Source: Cyanobacteria bacterium SIG29
Lineage (GTDB): Bacteria; Cyanobacteriota; Vampirovibrionia; Gastranaerophilales; Gastranaerophilaceae
Direction of reading: 5' to 3'
Length of the DNA stretch: 64,000 nt
Assembly: GCA_015152515.1 (NCBI GenBank)
Contig: SUTV01000001.1
Location: forward strand, 62,001-126,000
Positions within the stretch are counted from its first letter, which is position 1. Each line of letters begins with the position of its first letter. Under the pieces are notes generated by a model. It searched no databases and was not told where the DNA came from. It saw only the letters and a list, made by a program, of their open reading frames with translations. Shown piece by piece: positions 8,949 to 18,464 of this stretch. The translations under genes and the position numbers were made by a program.

Positions 8949-9746
8949 ATGTTAAACGGGAAAAAAATAGTTGTTGTTATGCCTGCATACAATGCAGAAA
9001 AAACTTTAGAAAAAACATACAAAGAAATTTACCAAGATATAGTAGATGAAATTATACTAACTGATGATAAATCAAGTGACAATACAAAAGATTTAGCAAA
9101 AGACCTAAATATAACAACAATTGTGCATAAAGAAAATCGAGGATATGGAGGCAATCAAAAGTCTTGTTATACAGCTGCATTAAAATCTGATGCAGATATT
9201 GTTATTATGCTACACCCTGATTATCAATACACCCCTAAACTAATACCAGCAATTGCTTCTATGTTAGCATTTGAAGAATATGATGCAGTTATAGCATCAA
9301 GAATGCTATCCAACGCTCTAGAAGGTGGTATGCCTTTATATAAATACATTGCAAACAAATTCTTAACAGCATTTGAGAACCTGTTTTTAGGTCAGCATTT
9401 AAGTGAATACCACACAGGATATAGAGCATTTAAAAAATCTGTATTACAAACTTTACCATTAGATGAATGTGATGATGATTTCGTTTTTGATAATGAAATG
9501 TTAGCCCTAATTACATATCACGGCTATAAAATAGGTGAAATAAGCTGTCCAACAAAATATTTTCCTGAAGCATCTTCAATAAATTTTGCACGTTCATGCA
9601 AATATGGATTTGGAGTATTAGCAGTAAGTTTGAAGTATTTTCTTGCATATACAGGAATATACAAGTCAAAAATATTTAAACCTAATGCTAAAAAATTAGA
9701 TATAAACGCAGATTTGCCATATTACTATAAAAGAGAAGAAAACTAA
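8949..9746 (+). CDS. Family 2 glycosyltransferase (polyprenyl-phosphate hexosyltransferase-like)
   Basis: A GT-A fold transferase of about 265 residues. The N-terminus has the nucleotide-binding pattern VVVMPAYNAEKTL, then TDDKSSDNT and ENRGYGGNQK, and an HPDYQY segment in place of the usual DxD-type motif. The pattern resembles dolichol-phosphate mannose synthase-like enzymes. The chosen ATG at 8949 has a GAGAGG ribosome binding site; an in-frame ATG at 8913 has none. It lies between two HD-GYP genes and overlaps the convergent one by 4 bp. Substrate unknown; envelope polysaccharide or lipid glycosylation is likely. Confidence 0.88.
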   Translation: MLNGKKIVVVMPAYNAEKTLEKTYKEIYQDIVDEIILTDDKSSDNTKDLAKDLNITTIVHKENRGYGGNQKSCYTAALKSDADIVIMLHPDYQYTPKLIPAIASMLAFEEYDAVIASRMLSNALEGGMPLYKYIANKFLTAFENLFLGQHLSEYHTGYRAFKKSVLQTLPLDECDDDFVFDNEMLALITYHGYKIGEISCPTKYFPEASSINFARSCKYGFGVLAVSLKYFLAYTGIYKSKIFKPNAKKLDINADLPYYYKREEN

Positions 9747-11599
9747 ATTTTAGTTGCAAGAGATGGAGCGATAGCGATAAATTGTCTAACTAACTCTTTA
9801 TCCCATTGAATTCCAGCACCTTCTTCTAAAATTGCACAAGCCTTTTCAAAGCTCATACCTTTGCGATATGGTCTATCACTAATTAAAGCGTGATAAGTAT
9901 CAGCAATAGCAACAATTCTAGCTGCTAAAGGAATTTCTTCACCTTTTAATTGGCAAGGATAACCTTTACCATTCCATTGCTCATGATGATATTTAACAAT
10001 TGGAATTAAATCATGTAATAATGGATTTGGTTCTAATATTTTCTCAACACCAATTGAAGGATGTTGTTGAATAATCTTAAATTCTTCATCTGTTAATCTA
10101 TCAGGTTTTGTAAGTACATTTTCAGGAATACCAATTTTACCAATATCGTGAAGTAATGCACCCAATTTAATGCGTTCAACTTCATTTTCAGGCATATTAA
10201 TTGCTCTAGCTAAAGCAACAGAATATCTTGAAACAGAAGATGAATGGTCTTTTGTATATTCGTCTTTCGCATCAATTGCAGTAGCCAAAGAAGTTACAAC
10301 TTCTATTAAATGATTTTGAGATACGATATTTTCATTTTGGAATTTATCTAATAATGCTTCTTCAAAATTAATTCCTAACTGAGAATGTCTTTTTGCCATA
10401 ACTATAGCAAAAGAATTTAAAGCTGAATCATCCCAGAAATCATAATCCTGAGTAGAAACAATCGTTGAACGACCATTTTTATATCCTTTAGTTTTTGATA
10501 CAAGAACAGCTTGTTCTGCTAATATTAACAATTTTTCTTTATCTTTAGAATCATCTGGATAAGTTGCAATACCAACAGCAACATTGTTAACTGGACCAAT
10601 ATCATCAACTAAACAACAAGATAAAGTATATGATAAATATTCTGCCATATATTTAGCTTCATCAGCATTCATATTTTTTAGAATAACAGATATTTTATCG
10701 CCACCATATCTAGCTGCAATATCTTGTTTTTTAATGTTTTCATTAATTTTATTAGCAACAACTTTAATTACTTCATCACCTTTAGAGTGACCATAATCCC
10801 TGTTGATTTGTCCCATATTATTAATATCAAAAATAAGAACAGAAACTTTTGAATTATTAGCTTCAGCTTCAATTAGTTCTTGAGAAAGAAGTTCATGGAA
10901 TCTTCTATGTGAATTCAAATTTGTCAAACTATCTAAATAAGAAGATTGAGCAACTTGTTTATACAAATCAGAATTTTGAACTAATAAACCCATACTAGTT
11001 GCTGTTAATTGATATAAACTAATATGATTGTGAACATTATAATCACTTGCAAGAGCAACACAAATTGTTCTACCCTGTACCTTAATAGGTAATATCAATG
11101 AAGGAACAGAAGCTAAAGATGGAATCTTTAAAAACTCCGAATTAGATAATGTCATTACTTCATCATTTTCAATGGCTTTTACAATTTCATTGTTTTTATC
11201 GCTCATAAATACTTTATATGAGAATACATTTGATGCTTTATCTAAAAGTTTAACATCAATTGTACCTGATTGTTCGTTAATAATGCCTAATGCAGTGTAG
11301 TTACAATTTAATCTAGATGTAAATAAATTATGGAAAGCAGTTAATGATCTTCTTAAAGATGTATGATTTCTAACAATTTCATTAGTTTCCTTAATGAAAG
11401 AAGAATAATCAACAGCACCATAAGATTTTTCCACATGGTGACTAAATACAGCATGAGGAATTTTGCCAGAGTTCATCCCACTGCCCAAAATATTTATCTT
11501 CGCAACTAAACCCGATTTATCTATCGGATTTGTAGTTATTTGTTTTTGGGGAGAGAGATTTTCTTTATATAATTCTTTATTCTTATGTTCTTTTTGCAT
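9743..11599 (-). CDS. GAF-like / GGDEF / HD-GYP cyclic-di-GMP protein
   Basis: A 618-residue cytoplasmic protein. Residues about 60-215 look like a GAF-type sensory module. A GGDEF domain follows with signature GGDKI at residues 299-303, so the catalytic Glu is replaced by Lys and cyclase activity is doubtful. The C-terminal HD-GYP domain is intact (LLHDIGKIGIP, HPSIGVEKI, HHEQWNGKGYP, ADTYHAL). The expected net role is c-di-GMP hydrolysis, perhaps controlled by the degenerate GGDEF domain. The start has an AGGAT ribosome binding site. It lies 129 bp downstream of lpxB and may be read with it. Confidence 0.9.
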   Translation of the reverse strand: MQKEHKNKELYKENLSPQKQITTNPIDKSGLVAKINILGSGMNSGKIPHAVFSHHVEKSYGAVDYSSFIKETNEIVRNHTSLRRSLTAFHNLFTSRLNCNYTALGIINEQSGTIDVKLLDKASNVFSYKVFMSDKNNEIVKAIENDEVMTLSNSEFLKIPSLASVPSLILPIKVQGRTICVALASDYNVHNHISLYQLTATSMGLLVQNSDLYKQVAQSSYLDSLTNLNSHRRFHELLSQELIEAEANNSKVSVLIFDINNMGQINRDYGHSKGDEVIKVVANKINENIKKQDIAARYGGDKISVILKNMNADEAKYMAEYLSYTLSCCLVDDIGPVNNVAVGIATYPDDSKDKEKLLILAEQAVLVSKTKGYKNGRSTIVSTQDYDFWDDSALNSFAIVMAKRHSQLGINFEEALLDKFQNENIVSQNHLIEVVTSLATAIDAKDEYTKDHSSSVSRYSVALARAINMPENEVERIKLGALLHDIGKIGIPENVLTKPDRLTDEEFKIIQQHPSIGVEKILEPNPLLHDLIPIVKYHHEQWNGKGYPCQLKGEEIPLAARIVAIADTYHALISDRPYRKGMSFEKACAILEEGAGIQWDKELVRQFIAIAPSLATKI

Positions 11600-11728
11600 T
11601 AACCAATCCTGAATACAAGTTATTATAAATCTCTAAATCATAATTTTTGCCTTTTTTTAATAAAGATTTACAAAAGTATCTTAACATAAATTAAATTTTT
11701 TGTAAAAAAAATATATTGATTATATCCC

Positions 11729-12856
11729 CTAGATATTGTCACTAATGATTTTTGCAACTTTTAAAGCTGAGCCAGAACTTGATAATTTTTGCTTAACATA
11801 TTTTAAAGAATTAATCATATCAATTCTATAATTATCATTTTCAACTATATTCTTGATATTTTCTGCAACTTTTTCACATTTAGCATCTTTTTGTATCAAC
11901 TCAGGGATAACATCCTTATCCAAAATAATATTAGGTAAAGAAACTCTCTTAATACAACGGACAAGCCTATAAACGAAATATAAATAAGCTGGTCCTTTAT
12001 AACTTACAATCATAGGAGTTTCATACAAAGAAGCTTCCAAAGCAACTGTTCCAGATGCTAAAATTAACGCATCAGAAGAAGATAATAGTTCATAATTTCT
12101 ATTTTTTAAAACTTTAATATCTAAATCTTTATACTCTTCAAGCATTGGGAATATCAATTCATCTTTGATTGTAGGCGCTTGAGCTATAGCAAATTGAACA
12201 TCTTCTCTTTGTGATTTAATAATTCTAGCCGAATCTAAAAACAACCTTAACAAATTTTTTATTTCAAAAACCCTAGAACCAGGAAATATTGAAATTAATT
12301 TTTTATTTTTATCAAAACAATTTTCTTCAAAAACCGCATTTTTATCAGGTTTTGGAGGAATTTGAGAAAGCAATGGATGACCTACAAATTCAACATCAAC
12401 ACCAACTTTTTCATACATTTCCTTTTCAAAAGGGAAAATAGTAAGAACCTTATTAATACACTTTTTTACGGTATTTAAACGCCATTTTCTTGAAGCCCAA
12501 ATTTGAGGAGGAATATAATAATATAACTTAATTCCAGATTTAGATAAAACCTTAGATAAATTTAAATTAAAACCACCATAATCAACTAACAAAACCATGT
12601 CTGGTTTAAATTCATTTTTAATATAATCGGCAACTGTTTTACCTAAAAATATGTGACTTAATATAATTTTGAAATTGAAACCCATTGCAGACATTTTTGA
12701 ATGGTCACAAAAAAGTTTTACACCTTCATTTGCAAGATTTTCACCACCAACAGCTTCGATTTCTATTTCAGGATTAATTTTTTTCAATTCCTTAACGACA
12801 TCACAAGCATGTCTATCACCAGAATATTCACCTGTAATTATAAAAAGTTTTTTCAT
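11729..12856 (-). CDS. lpxB: Lipid-A-disaccharide synthase
   Basis: GT19 glycosyltransferase of 375 residues that joins UDP-2,3-diacylglucosamine and lipid X to give lipid A disaccharide at the inner membrane. It opens with the family's FIITGEYSGDRHA and shows VDYGGFNL, PPQIWASRKWR, GHPLL, FPGSR and ASGTVALEASL. Its ATG overlaps the stop of lpxI as ATGA, so the two are translationally coupled. The length is normal. Its presence shows a lipopolysaccharide-containing outer membrane. Confidence 0.95.
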   Translation of the reverse strand: MKKLFIITGEYSGDRHACDVVKELKKINPEIEIEAVGGENLANEGVKLFCDHSKMSAMGFNFKIILSHIFLGKTVADYIKNEFKPDMVLLVDYGGFNLNLSKVLSKSGIKLYYYIPPQIWASRKWRLNTVKKCINKVLTIFPFEKEMYEKVGVDVEFVGHPLLSQIPPKPDKNAVFEENCFDKNKKLISIFPGSRVFEIKNLLRLFLDSARIIKSQREDVQFAIAQAPTIKDELIFPMLEEYKDLDIKVLKNRNYELLSSSDALILASGTVALEASLYETPMIVSYKGPAYLYFVYRLVRCIKRVSLPNIILDKDVIPELIQKDAKCEKVAENIKNIVENDNYRIDMINSLKYVKQKLSSSGSALKVAKIISDNI

Positions 12857-13668
12857 ACAGCCATTACAACAATATTATTTTTATTTGCAAATTCAATAGT
12901 TTTCTTTTGGTCAACTAAAATAGTCTCATTAGCTTCAACAGCAATAATACTAGCTTTATGTTTTTTCATTGTCTTTAAAGTTCTCAAACCAAAAGCAGGT
13001 ATATCAAAACGCTTATCTTGTTTTGGTTTTGCAACTTTAACAACAACTGCATCTTTTTTACCCAATTTACAGCCTCTAACAATACATTTATCAGTACCTT
13101 CGATTGCTTCAATAGCCATAATCATACGGTCTTTAATAACAACAGATTGACCAATATCCAAAGAACCCATTTCTTTTGCTATTTTATAACCATATTCAAC
13201 ATCAGCCAATTGAGCTTCTGTTGGTTGAACTTTACCTAAAACACCTCTTGATGCCATCAAATGTTTGATAAAAATTGTTTGGTCTAAAACAGTAACACCA
13301 ATTTTTTCTAATTCTGCAACAAGAAATAGCATAATTGCATCATCATTTAAACGTTTAACTTGCTTTAAAAATTCAATTGCTAAAGAATCAAATCTAAAAC
13401 GCTTAACAACCATGCTTTTAGAAACTTTACCAATAAATGTTAATTGTTTTATATTTTCTGTTTCTAATACATTTTTTATTTTTAACAATTCACCTGGCGC
13501 TAAATCATAAACTTTTGAACAATATTTTTTTAATTCATTTCTATTATCAGCACTAAGCGCAATTGCAATAACTTCAAAACCATTTTCTTTAGCGTTTTTT
13601 GCCAATTCAATAGGAAGTTGTCCATCCCCAGCAATTAACCCTTGTCTATTATCTAATTCTATTGACAC
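12853..13668 (-). CDS. lpxI: UDP-2,3-diacylglucosamine diphosphatase LpxI
   Basis: LpxI (DUF1009) hydrolyses UDP-2,3-diacylglucosamine to lipid X, the step just before LpxB, and replaces LpxH in many bacteria. The 271-residue sequence has the expected GLIAGDGQLP start, FIGKVSK, LNDDAIM, MASRGVLG and the C-terminal FDIPAFGLRTL. The start codon is GTG with AGAGGG upstream. It shares a 4-bp overlap with lpxB. Confidence 0.92.
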   Translation of the reverse strand: MSIELDNRQGLIAGDGQLPIELAKNAKENGFEVIAIALSADNRNELKKYCSKVYDLAPGELLKIKNVLETENIKQLTFIGKVSKSMVVKRFRFDSLAIEFLKQVKRLNDDAIMLFLVAELEKIGVTVLDQTIFIKHLMASRGVLGKVQPTEAQLADVEYGYKIAKEMGSLDIGQSVVIKDRMIMAIEAIEGTDKCIVRGCKLGKKDAVVVKVAKPKQDKRFDIPAFGLRTLKTMKKHKASIIAVEANETILVDQKKTIEFANKNNIVVMAV

Positions 13669-13714
13669 AACTATTAATCCCTCTAATACATGTATTATAC
13701 AATTATAATATCAA

Positions 13715-13987
13715 TTATGATTTTACTTCAAGAGTATTTTTATACTCTATTAAACATTTTGATAATTGATCAGGACAACTTGTAGATTTTGCGCCACATT
13801 TTATACCTTGAAGTTTTGAAATAACTTCATCAATGTCCATTCCTTTTACAAGACTTCTAATTCCTTGAAGGTTACCATTACATCCTCCAAAAAATTCAAC
13901 ATCATAAATTTTATTATCTTCTATAACTACATTCATCAAGGCACAGCATGTACCACTTGTCATGTATTGGATTGTTTTTAAAGTCAT
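13715..13987 (-). CDS. TSCPD domain protein (TIGR03905-like)
   Basis: A 90-residue stand-alone TSCPD domain, named for the TSCPDQL motif seen here near residues 69-75. It has further conserved cysteines (GTCC, GGCNGN, GIKCGAKSTSC). Related domains occur at the C-terminus of B12-dependent ribonucleotide reductases; the free-standing family has no assigned function. The cysteine pattern suggests metal binding. It lies between lpxI and a sigma factor on the same strand, 46 bp from the former. Confidence 0.8.
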   Translation of the reverse strand: MTLKTIQYMTSGTCCALMNVVIEDNKIYDVEFFGGCNGNLQGIRSLVKGMDIDEVISKLQGIKCGAKSTSCPDQLSKCLIEYKNTLEVKS

Positions 13988-14034
13988 AATCTTTTACCTT
14001 CTACATGTATATTTAAGATATGGCAATTTTAAAA

Positions 14035-14658
14035 TTATACTAAATTTTGTTTTACTAATTCTTTTCTAATTTTATTCAAACCAGATTGAATAATTCTAGA
14101 TATTCTTGAAGGTGAAAGATTAAACTCTTCAGAAATTTCTCTTAATTTTTTATCATTAAAGAATTTACATTCAATTAATTCTCTTTCTCTAGGAGGTAAA
14201 TTCTTAATAGCAGCCTTAATGCTTTCACTCAATTCAGAAAAAATAACTTTTTCTTCTGGATTGCGTTTAAAATCACGAATTTGAGTAGGATTATCACCTT
14301 CTGCCATTTCATCAACAGATAATATAGTCTTATAAACAGCTTCTCTAATATTGCATTGATTTTCTTCATCAACAAATGTTTCGTTGCGATTTTTAAGCAC
14401 ATACCACTTATATCTGCGTCTTACTTCATTTCTTATAGCCCACTTAATAGCAGTAGATATATAAGATTTGTTGTAAGTATCAGGAGCTGTAGTAGCACAC
14501 AATTTATGTACAACTTGAGTACCAATATTAACTAACTCGGAAAAGTCTATTAAATGTTTAGAAGATAACTTCTTATATTCAACTTTTGCGAGAGTGTCAA
14601 TTAACTCTTGGTAATCTTTAATATTAAACTTATTGGCTGTTTTATTTTCTGAACTCAT
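14035..14658 (-). CDS. Sigma-70 family RNA polymerase sigma factor
   Basis: A 207-residue alternative sigma factor. Region 2 spans about residues 20-95 (FSELVNIGTQ, then the -10 recognition helix around STAIKWAIRNEVRRRYKWY). Region 4 spans about 145-205 (LPPRERELIECKFFNDKKLREISEEF..., then LSPSRISRIIQSGLNKIRKEL as the helix-turn-helix). The family is group 3, FliA/SigF-like. No anti-sigma factor is adjacent. The regulon is unknown. Confidence 0.88.
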   Translation of the reverse strand: MSSENKTANKFNIKDYQELIDTLAKVEYKKLSSKHLIDFSELVNIGTQVVHKLCATTAPDTYNKSYISTAIKWAIRNEVRRRYKWYVLKNRNETFVDEENQCNIREAVYKTILSVDEMAEGDNPTQIRDFKRNPEEKVIFSELSESIKAAIKNLPPRERELIECKFFNDKKLREISEEFNLSPSRISRIIQSGLNKIRKELVKQNLV

Positions 14659-14937
14659 ATCCGAAACAATATAAACTCTACATGACTTATTTTACATTAA
14701 ATATAAAAAATTGGTATAAAACTTATTTATTTTTTATAAAAAAGAGTAAAAATTTATTAATATTAATTTTTGTAAAGACGTATTTTTTACTGCAAACAGT
14801 ATTATAACAAGATTTTTGAGATTTTTTTATGTTTATTACAAAATATAATTAGCAATTTTTTATTATCAGTAACTTTTATGAGTGTGTGCATTAGCAAACG
14901 TTAGTAATTAAGATAAGTTATAAATAAGGAGTAAACA

Positions 14938-16008
14938 ATGATACAAGCACCAAATACACAATATATTCCGGCTCAACAAATGATGATGCCAATGGGATAT
15001 CAACAACAAGGTGTAAATCAAGCTATTCAATATCCAGTTCAACAACCAGGATATTATTATAATTACCCAGTTAATAGCTGTTACGCTCAACCAACAGCTA
15101 AGTCACAATTTAATGGTGTAAATATTGAAATCATTAATCCACAAGGTCAAGGCATGGTACCAAATGGAGCATATACAATGCCAGCAAACTATGTACCAGT
15201 TCAACCTCAACCAATGGTAATGCCACAATATCCACAACCATTCCCAGCTTCACAAGCAATCATTGAAGCTCCTGCAACTCCACAAGTAGCACAAGTTCCT
15301 CAACCACAAATTGAAAACCCAGCTGCTCAAACAGTAGTTGCTCCACAAGTAACAACAGAAGCACCAGCGCAAGCTCCTGCTGCTGCACCAGTAGTTGAAC
15401 AAGGTGTTGCACAAAACCCAGCAGTTTCTCCTGAAGCTTTCGCAGGTAGATTAAATTCAACAGATTTAGATGCACAAAAAGTAGCAATTGAAGAAATTGC
15501 TGAAGCTGTAAAAAACAACGAAACTACAGGTCCAGTACTTTTAGACACACAAATTTTTGATGCATTAGTATCAATTATCAATAAAGATACAACAACTCTA
15601 GAAGGTCCTACACCAGAAGTGATTGAATTAAGACAAAAATCACCTGACCAATTATCAGAAGCTGATAAACAAAAAGCGTCAACACCTTCTCCATTAGAAA
15701 AAGCAGAAATCAATAAACAATATGCACTATACACAATTGCTTATATGCAAGAACGTTTAAACAACGAACTTGAAAAGAGAAATGGTAGCGCACTTGAATT
15801 AAAAGATTTACCTTGTATTGAAAATGTTGTTGAAACAGTTAAATCAAATCCAAATCCAATGTTGAGAATTAGCGGTATTGCTGCATTATCTCACGTTGCT
15901 AAACCTCAATACAAAGCTGATTTATCTCAAGTATTTGAATTAGCAAAAGCTGACGAAGATGCTAGAGTTCAAGAAGCAGCAACTAAAGCTCTTGAAGCAT
16001 TAAAATAA
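14938..16008 (+). CDS. Q/P/A-rich protein with C-terminal HEAT-like repeats
   Basis: A 356-residue protein I cannot place in a named family. Residues 1-165 are low complexity, rich in Gln, Pro, Ala and Tyr, and contain SQFNGVNIEIINPQ. Residues about 166-356 are helical; the last 60 resemble HEAT repeats (MLRISGIAALSHV, ARVQEAATKALEAL). No signal peptide or membrane segment is present. A strong AAGGAG precedes the ATG and a strong terminator follows the stop, so it is a single-gene unit. The HEAT-like end recalls the HEAT protein at 46822-47670. A scaffold role is plausible but unproven. Confidence 0.75.
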   Translation: MIQAPNTQYIPAQQMMMPMGYQQQGVNQAIQYPVQQPGYYYNYPVNSCYAQPTAKSQFNGVNIEIINPQGQGMVPNGAYTMPANYVPVQPQPMVMPQYPQPFPASQAIIEAPATPQVAQVPQPQIENPAAQTVVAPQVTTEAPAQAPAAAPVVEQGVAQNPAVSPEAFAGRLNSTDLDAQKVAIEEIAEAVKNNETTGPVLLDTQIFDALVSIINKDTTTLEGPTPEVIELRQKSPDQLSEADKQKASTPSPLEKAEINKQYALYTIAYMQERLNNELEKRNGSALELKDLPCIENVVETVKSNPNPMLRISGIAALSHVAKPQYKADLSQVFELAKADEDARVQEAATKALEALK

Positions 16009-16034
16009 ACAAACTTATAATATCTTAATTACTA

Positions 16035-16063
16035 AAAAAGGGAAGTGAATAACTTCCCTTTTT
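16035..16063. terminator. Bidirectional terminator between convergent genes
   Basis: A 12-bp perfect stem (AAAAAGGGAAGT / ACTTCCCTTTTT) with a 5-base loop GAATA. The A and T flanks make it work on both strands. It lies between the stop at 16008 (+) and the stop at 16064 (-), and touches the latter. Confidence 0.85.
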
Positions 16064-18296
16064 ATTTTGCAATTTTTTCTATTCCAGATATTCTAGGATC
16101 TAATATTCTTCTACCTACATTATCAAAATCTATTTGGCAAAATAGAATTTTATTACTATAATTTGCAAAACCTTCAATTACACCTTTACCATGTTTTGGA
16201 TGGTAAACTCTATCACCTATTTTAAATGGCAGTTCACCTTGCTCTTGAGAAACCGCTGTATCCGTTTCATATACAGGAACATCTTTTGAAGATATATCTG
16301 AAATTTTTTCATTTATCTCAGGTGGTTTTGATTCTTCAACAACATCATCATCTGTTTCAAGTTCTACAACAAAATCTTTATCATCTTCAACTTGTTGATT
16401 TTGAGCCTGATTTTTTGCTTTTTCTTCAATTACATCAACTACTTCATCTAAAACTGAAGATTGAACATCTTCTTCATTAGTATTTTCTTCTTCAGAATTT
16501 TCAAAGAAAATTTCTTCTGCATTACTATTTTCTGAAATATTTTCTTCAACTATTTCTTCTATAATTTCTTCTTTCTCAACAGTTTCAGTATTTTCTTGTG
16601 GCAATTTATTTTCAACAACCTCACTAACTTCAGGTTCTTCATTCATCATTATTTTTTCAATTCTTCCTGAATGTTGAGGACTAACATTAACAGCATTTAC
16701 ATCACCTGAATTTTTAGAATTTGCAACAGGTTCAAAAACGCCATATGAAACATCTTTTGAAATTTGAGGAATATCTTCTCTTTGATTTAAACTAAATGGA
16801 ACATTTAAAATATCGTCATCATCATTATTATAGTTTTCGTTCTTTTTAGGAGTATCAATTTCATCAAGGAAATCAAAATCAGAATCAGTTAAATCATCTA
16901 TATCATTATCTAATTCTTTAAGTTGCTCGCTAGGTTCTTCAACAATTTCTTCTATATCTTCTTTTTCAAAATCGAACTCTTCTATAATGGTAGCACCAGA
17001 AGGAATTACTGTTTGTGGAGACGATAAAAATTTATCAACATCTTTTACTATATCATTTGTAACTATATTATCTTGTAATTGAGTTTCAAACACTTTTAAT
17101 TCTAATTGCAAAGGCAAATAAAGTGTTGTTTCACCATACATAATCATTTCATCACTATTAATATGATTCAACAATATAGTATAATACTCATTTTCCTCAA
17201 ATGATTTCATAGGTTTTGAAAGCAAATAATTTTTACACAAAGATTTTATTGTTGATGTGTAATCACCATCATAATTTGATGCAACAACAGGAATTATTTT
17301 GCTTTTCTTATACAAATCTTGAAGATATCTTTTATCTAAAGAAGCCCCATTTAATGATAAAAATAGATAACATTTATAATTAATCAATTTAGATATTGTT
17401 TGAACTACAAACTTATGCCAATTAGCATCTACATCAGAAGCATCAATTACAATAACATTTTGATTTAATAAAATAGTATTTAAAAGTTTTAATTGATTAT
17501 TATTATCTGCAAAAAATCCATTTTGAGCATATAATCCCAATTTATTTTTCAATAACAAAAGACCAGAGCTTGGATTAGAAGCATATTCATTAGCCACAAC
17601 ATTATTAAATACATTAAAAGGAATATACTCATCACTTAGGGTTTTTAAATATTCTCTTAAATCAAGAACTATACTCTGAACGACAGCAACATCTTCAATC
17701 GGACAGCCTTCAACATCATATTTTAAAATATTATCAAAAGCATCAATATTCAGTGGTAACTTGACATCATTTGAAATTTTTATTTTATATGTATCTGGTA
17801 AATTTGAAAATTCGCCAGAAAAATCTATAACAACAGATTTTTGCTCTCTTTCACTAAGTTCCGTCATTAAATTATTAAAAATAGTTATTATGTTAATAGG
17901 TTTATCAGAAAAAACACATAAACCATCATCTATAAATGAAGAGCTTGCTTTAACGAAACAAGATTTATGATTTGACAACTTACCAAAATACAAGTCATCT
18001 TTATTTGACTTAATTAATTCAATAATTTCATCTGGAGTAATATAAATTATTTTTGATTTTCTAGAAGGGAAATGCCCATTATAATAAATCAAATTATCAT
18101 CTTGGTCTATATTAAGAGCCAATCTTAATGTAGCAATATTTGTATCTACATCATCTGTTGATTCTATTTCAAGAACTTGTGAAATTAATTTTTGATTTAC
18201 ATCTTCAATTAATAAAAAATCAGAAAGAAGCAGATTATTCTCTGACGGATTATAAGCTATTGTCGCTATATTATTCTTAATTTCAAGAATCTGCAT
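16062..18296 (-). CDS. HerA-like protein lacking Walker A, with acidic linker and CarD/UvrD-tail-like C-terminus
   Basis: A 744-residue protein. Residues about 1-95 look like the beta-barrel that precedes HerA-type ATPases. Near residues 125-160, where a HerA ATPase would show a Walker A loop, there is VFSDKPINIITIFNN, with no GKS/T; VVIDFSGEF then resembles the HerA Walker B/GEY segment. A later VIVIDASDVD fits a second core strand. Residues about 430-690 are a long acidic disordered linker (Glu, Asp, Asn). The last 50 residues (GDRVYHPKHGKGVIEGF) match the small SH3-like module of UvrD/PcrA tails and CarD-type RNA polymerase binders. The fold assignment is inference. The start has AGAGG nearby. 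Confidence 0.65.
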   Translation of the reverse strand: MQILEIKNNIATIAYNPSENNLLLSDFLLIEDVNQKLISQVLEIESTDDVDTNIATLRLALNIDQDDNLIYYNGHFPSRKSKIIYITPDEIIELIKSNKDDLYFGKLSNHKSCFVKASSSFIDDGLCVFSDKPINIITIFNNLMTELSEREQKSVVIDFSGEFSNLPDTYKIKISNDVKLPLNIDAFDNILKYDVEGCPIEDVAVVQSIVLDLREYLKTLSDEYIPFNVFNNVVANEYASNPSSGLLLLKNKLGLYAQNGFFADNNNQLKLLNTILLNQNVIVIDASDVDANWHKFVVQTISKLINYKCYLFLSLNGASLDKRYLQDLYKKSKIIPVVASNYDGDYTSTIKSLCKNYLLSKPMKSFEENEYYTILLNHINSDEMIMYGETTLYLPLQLELKVFETQLQDNIVTNDIVKDVDKFLSSPQTVIPSGATIIEEFDFEKEDIEEIVEEPSEQLKELDNDIDDLTDSDFDFLDEIDTPKKNENYNNDDDDILNVPFSLNQREDIPQISKDVSYGVFEPVANSKNSGDVNAVNVSPQHSGRIEKIMMNEEPEVSEVVENKLPQENTETVEKEEIIEEIVEENISENSNAEEIFFENSEEENTNEEDVQSSVLDEVVDVIEEKAKNQAQNQQVEDDKDFVVELETDDDVVEESKPPEINEKISDISSKDVPVYETDTAVSQEQGELPFKIGDRVYHPKHGKGVIEGFANYSNKILFCQIDFDNVGRRILDPRISGIEKIAK

Positions 18297-18389
18297 CCTC
18301 TACCTCTTAACTAAGACCTATATTTAGGCATAACAAAATCAATTTAATTATACAACATTAAACATTTATTACAAATCATACACAAATAG

Positions 18390-18426
18390 GAAAAAATAAA
18401 GGTCAACCTATAATAATAAGTTGACC
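18390..18426 (-). terminator. Terminator after the coiled-coil protein gene
   Basis: GGTCAAC at 18401-18407 pairs with GTTGACC at 18420-18426 across a 12-base loop. On the minus strand the stem is followed by TTTATTTTTT. It lies 39 bp after the minus-strand stop at 18465. Confidence 0.6.
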
Positions 18427-18464
18427 ATAACAACATATATAAATCTTTCCCAAAATAATTTTAA

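Noticed and set aside
11667-11706. TTTACAAAA...TTTTGTAAA repeat between lpxB and the GGDEF/HD-GYP gene
   Set aside because: The arms are far apart (22 bp) and AT-only, so neither a terminator nor a clear operator is supported.
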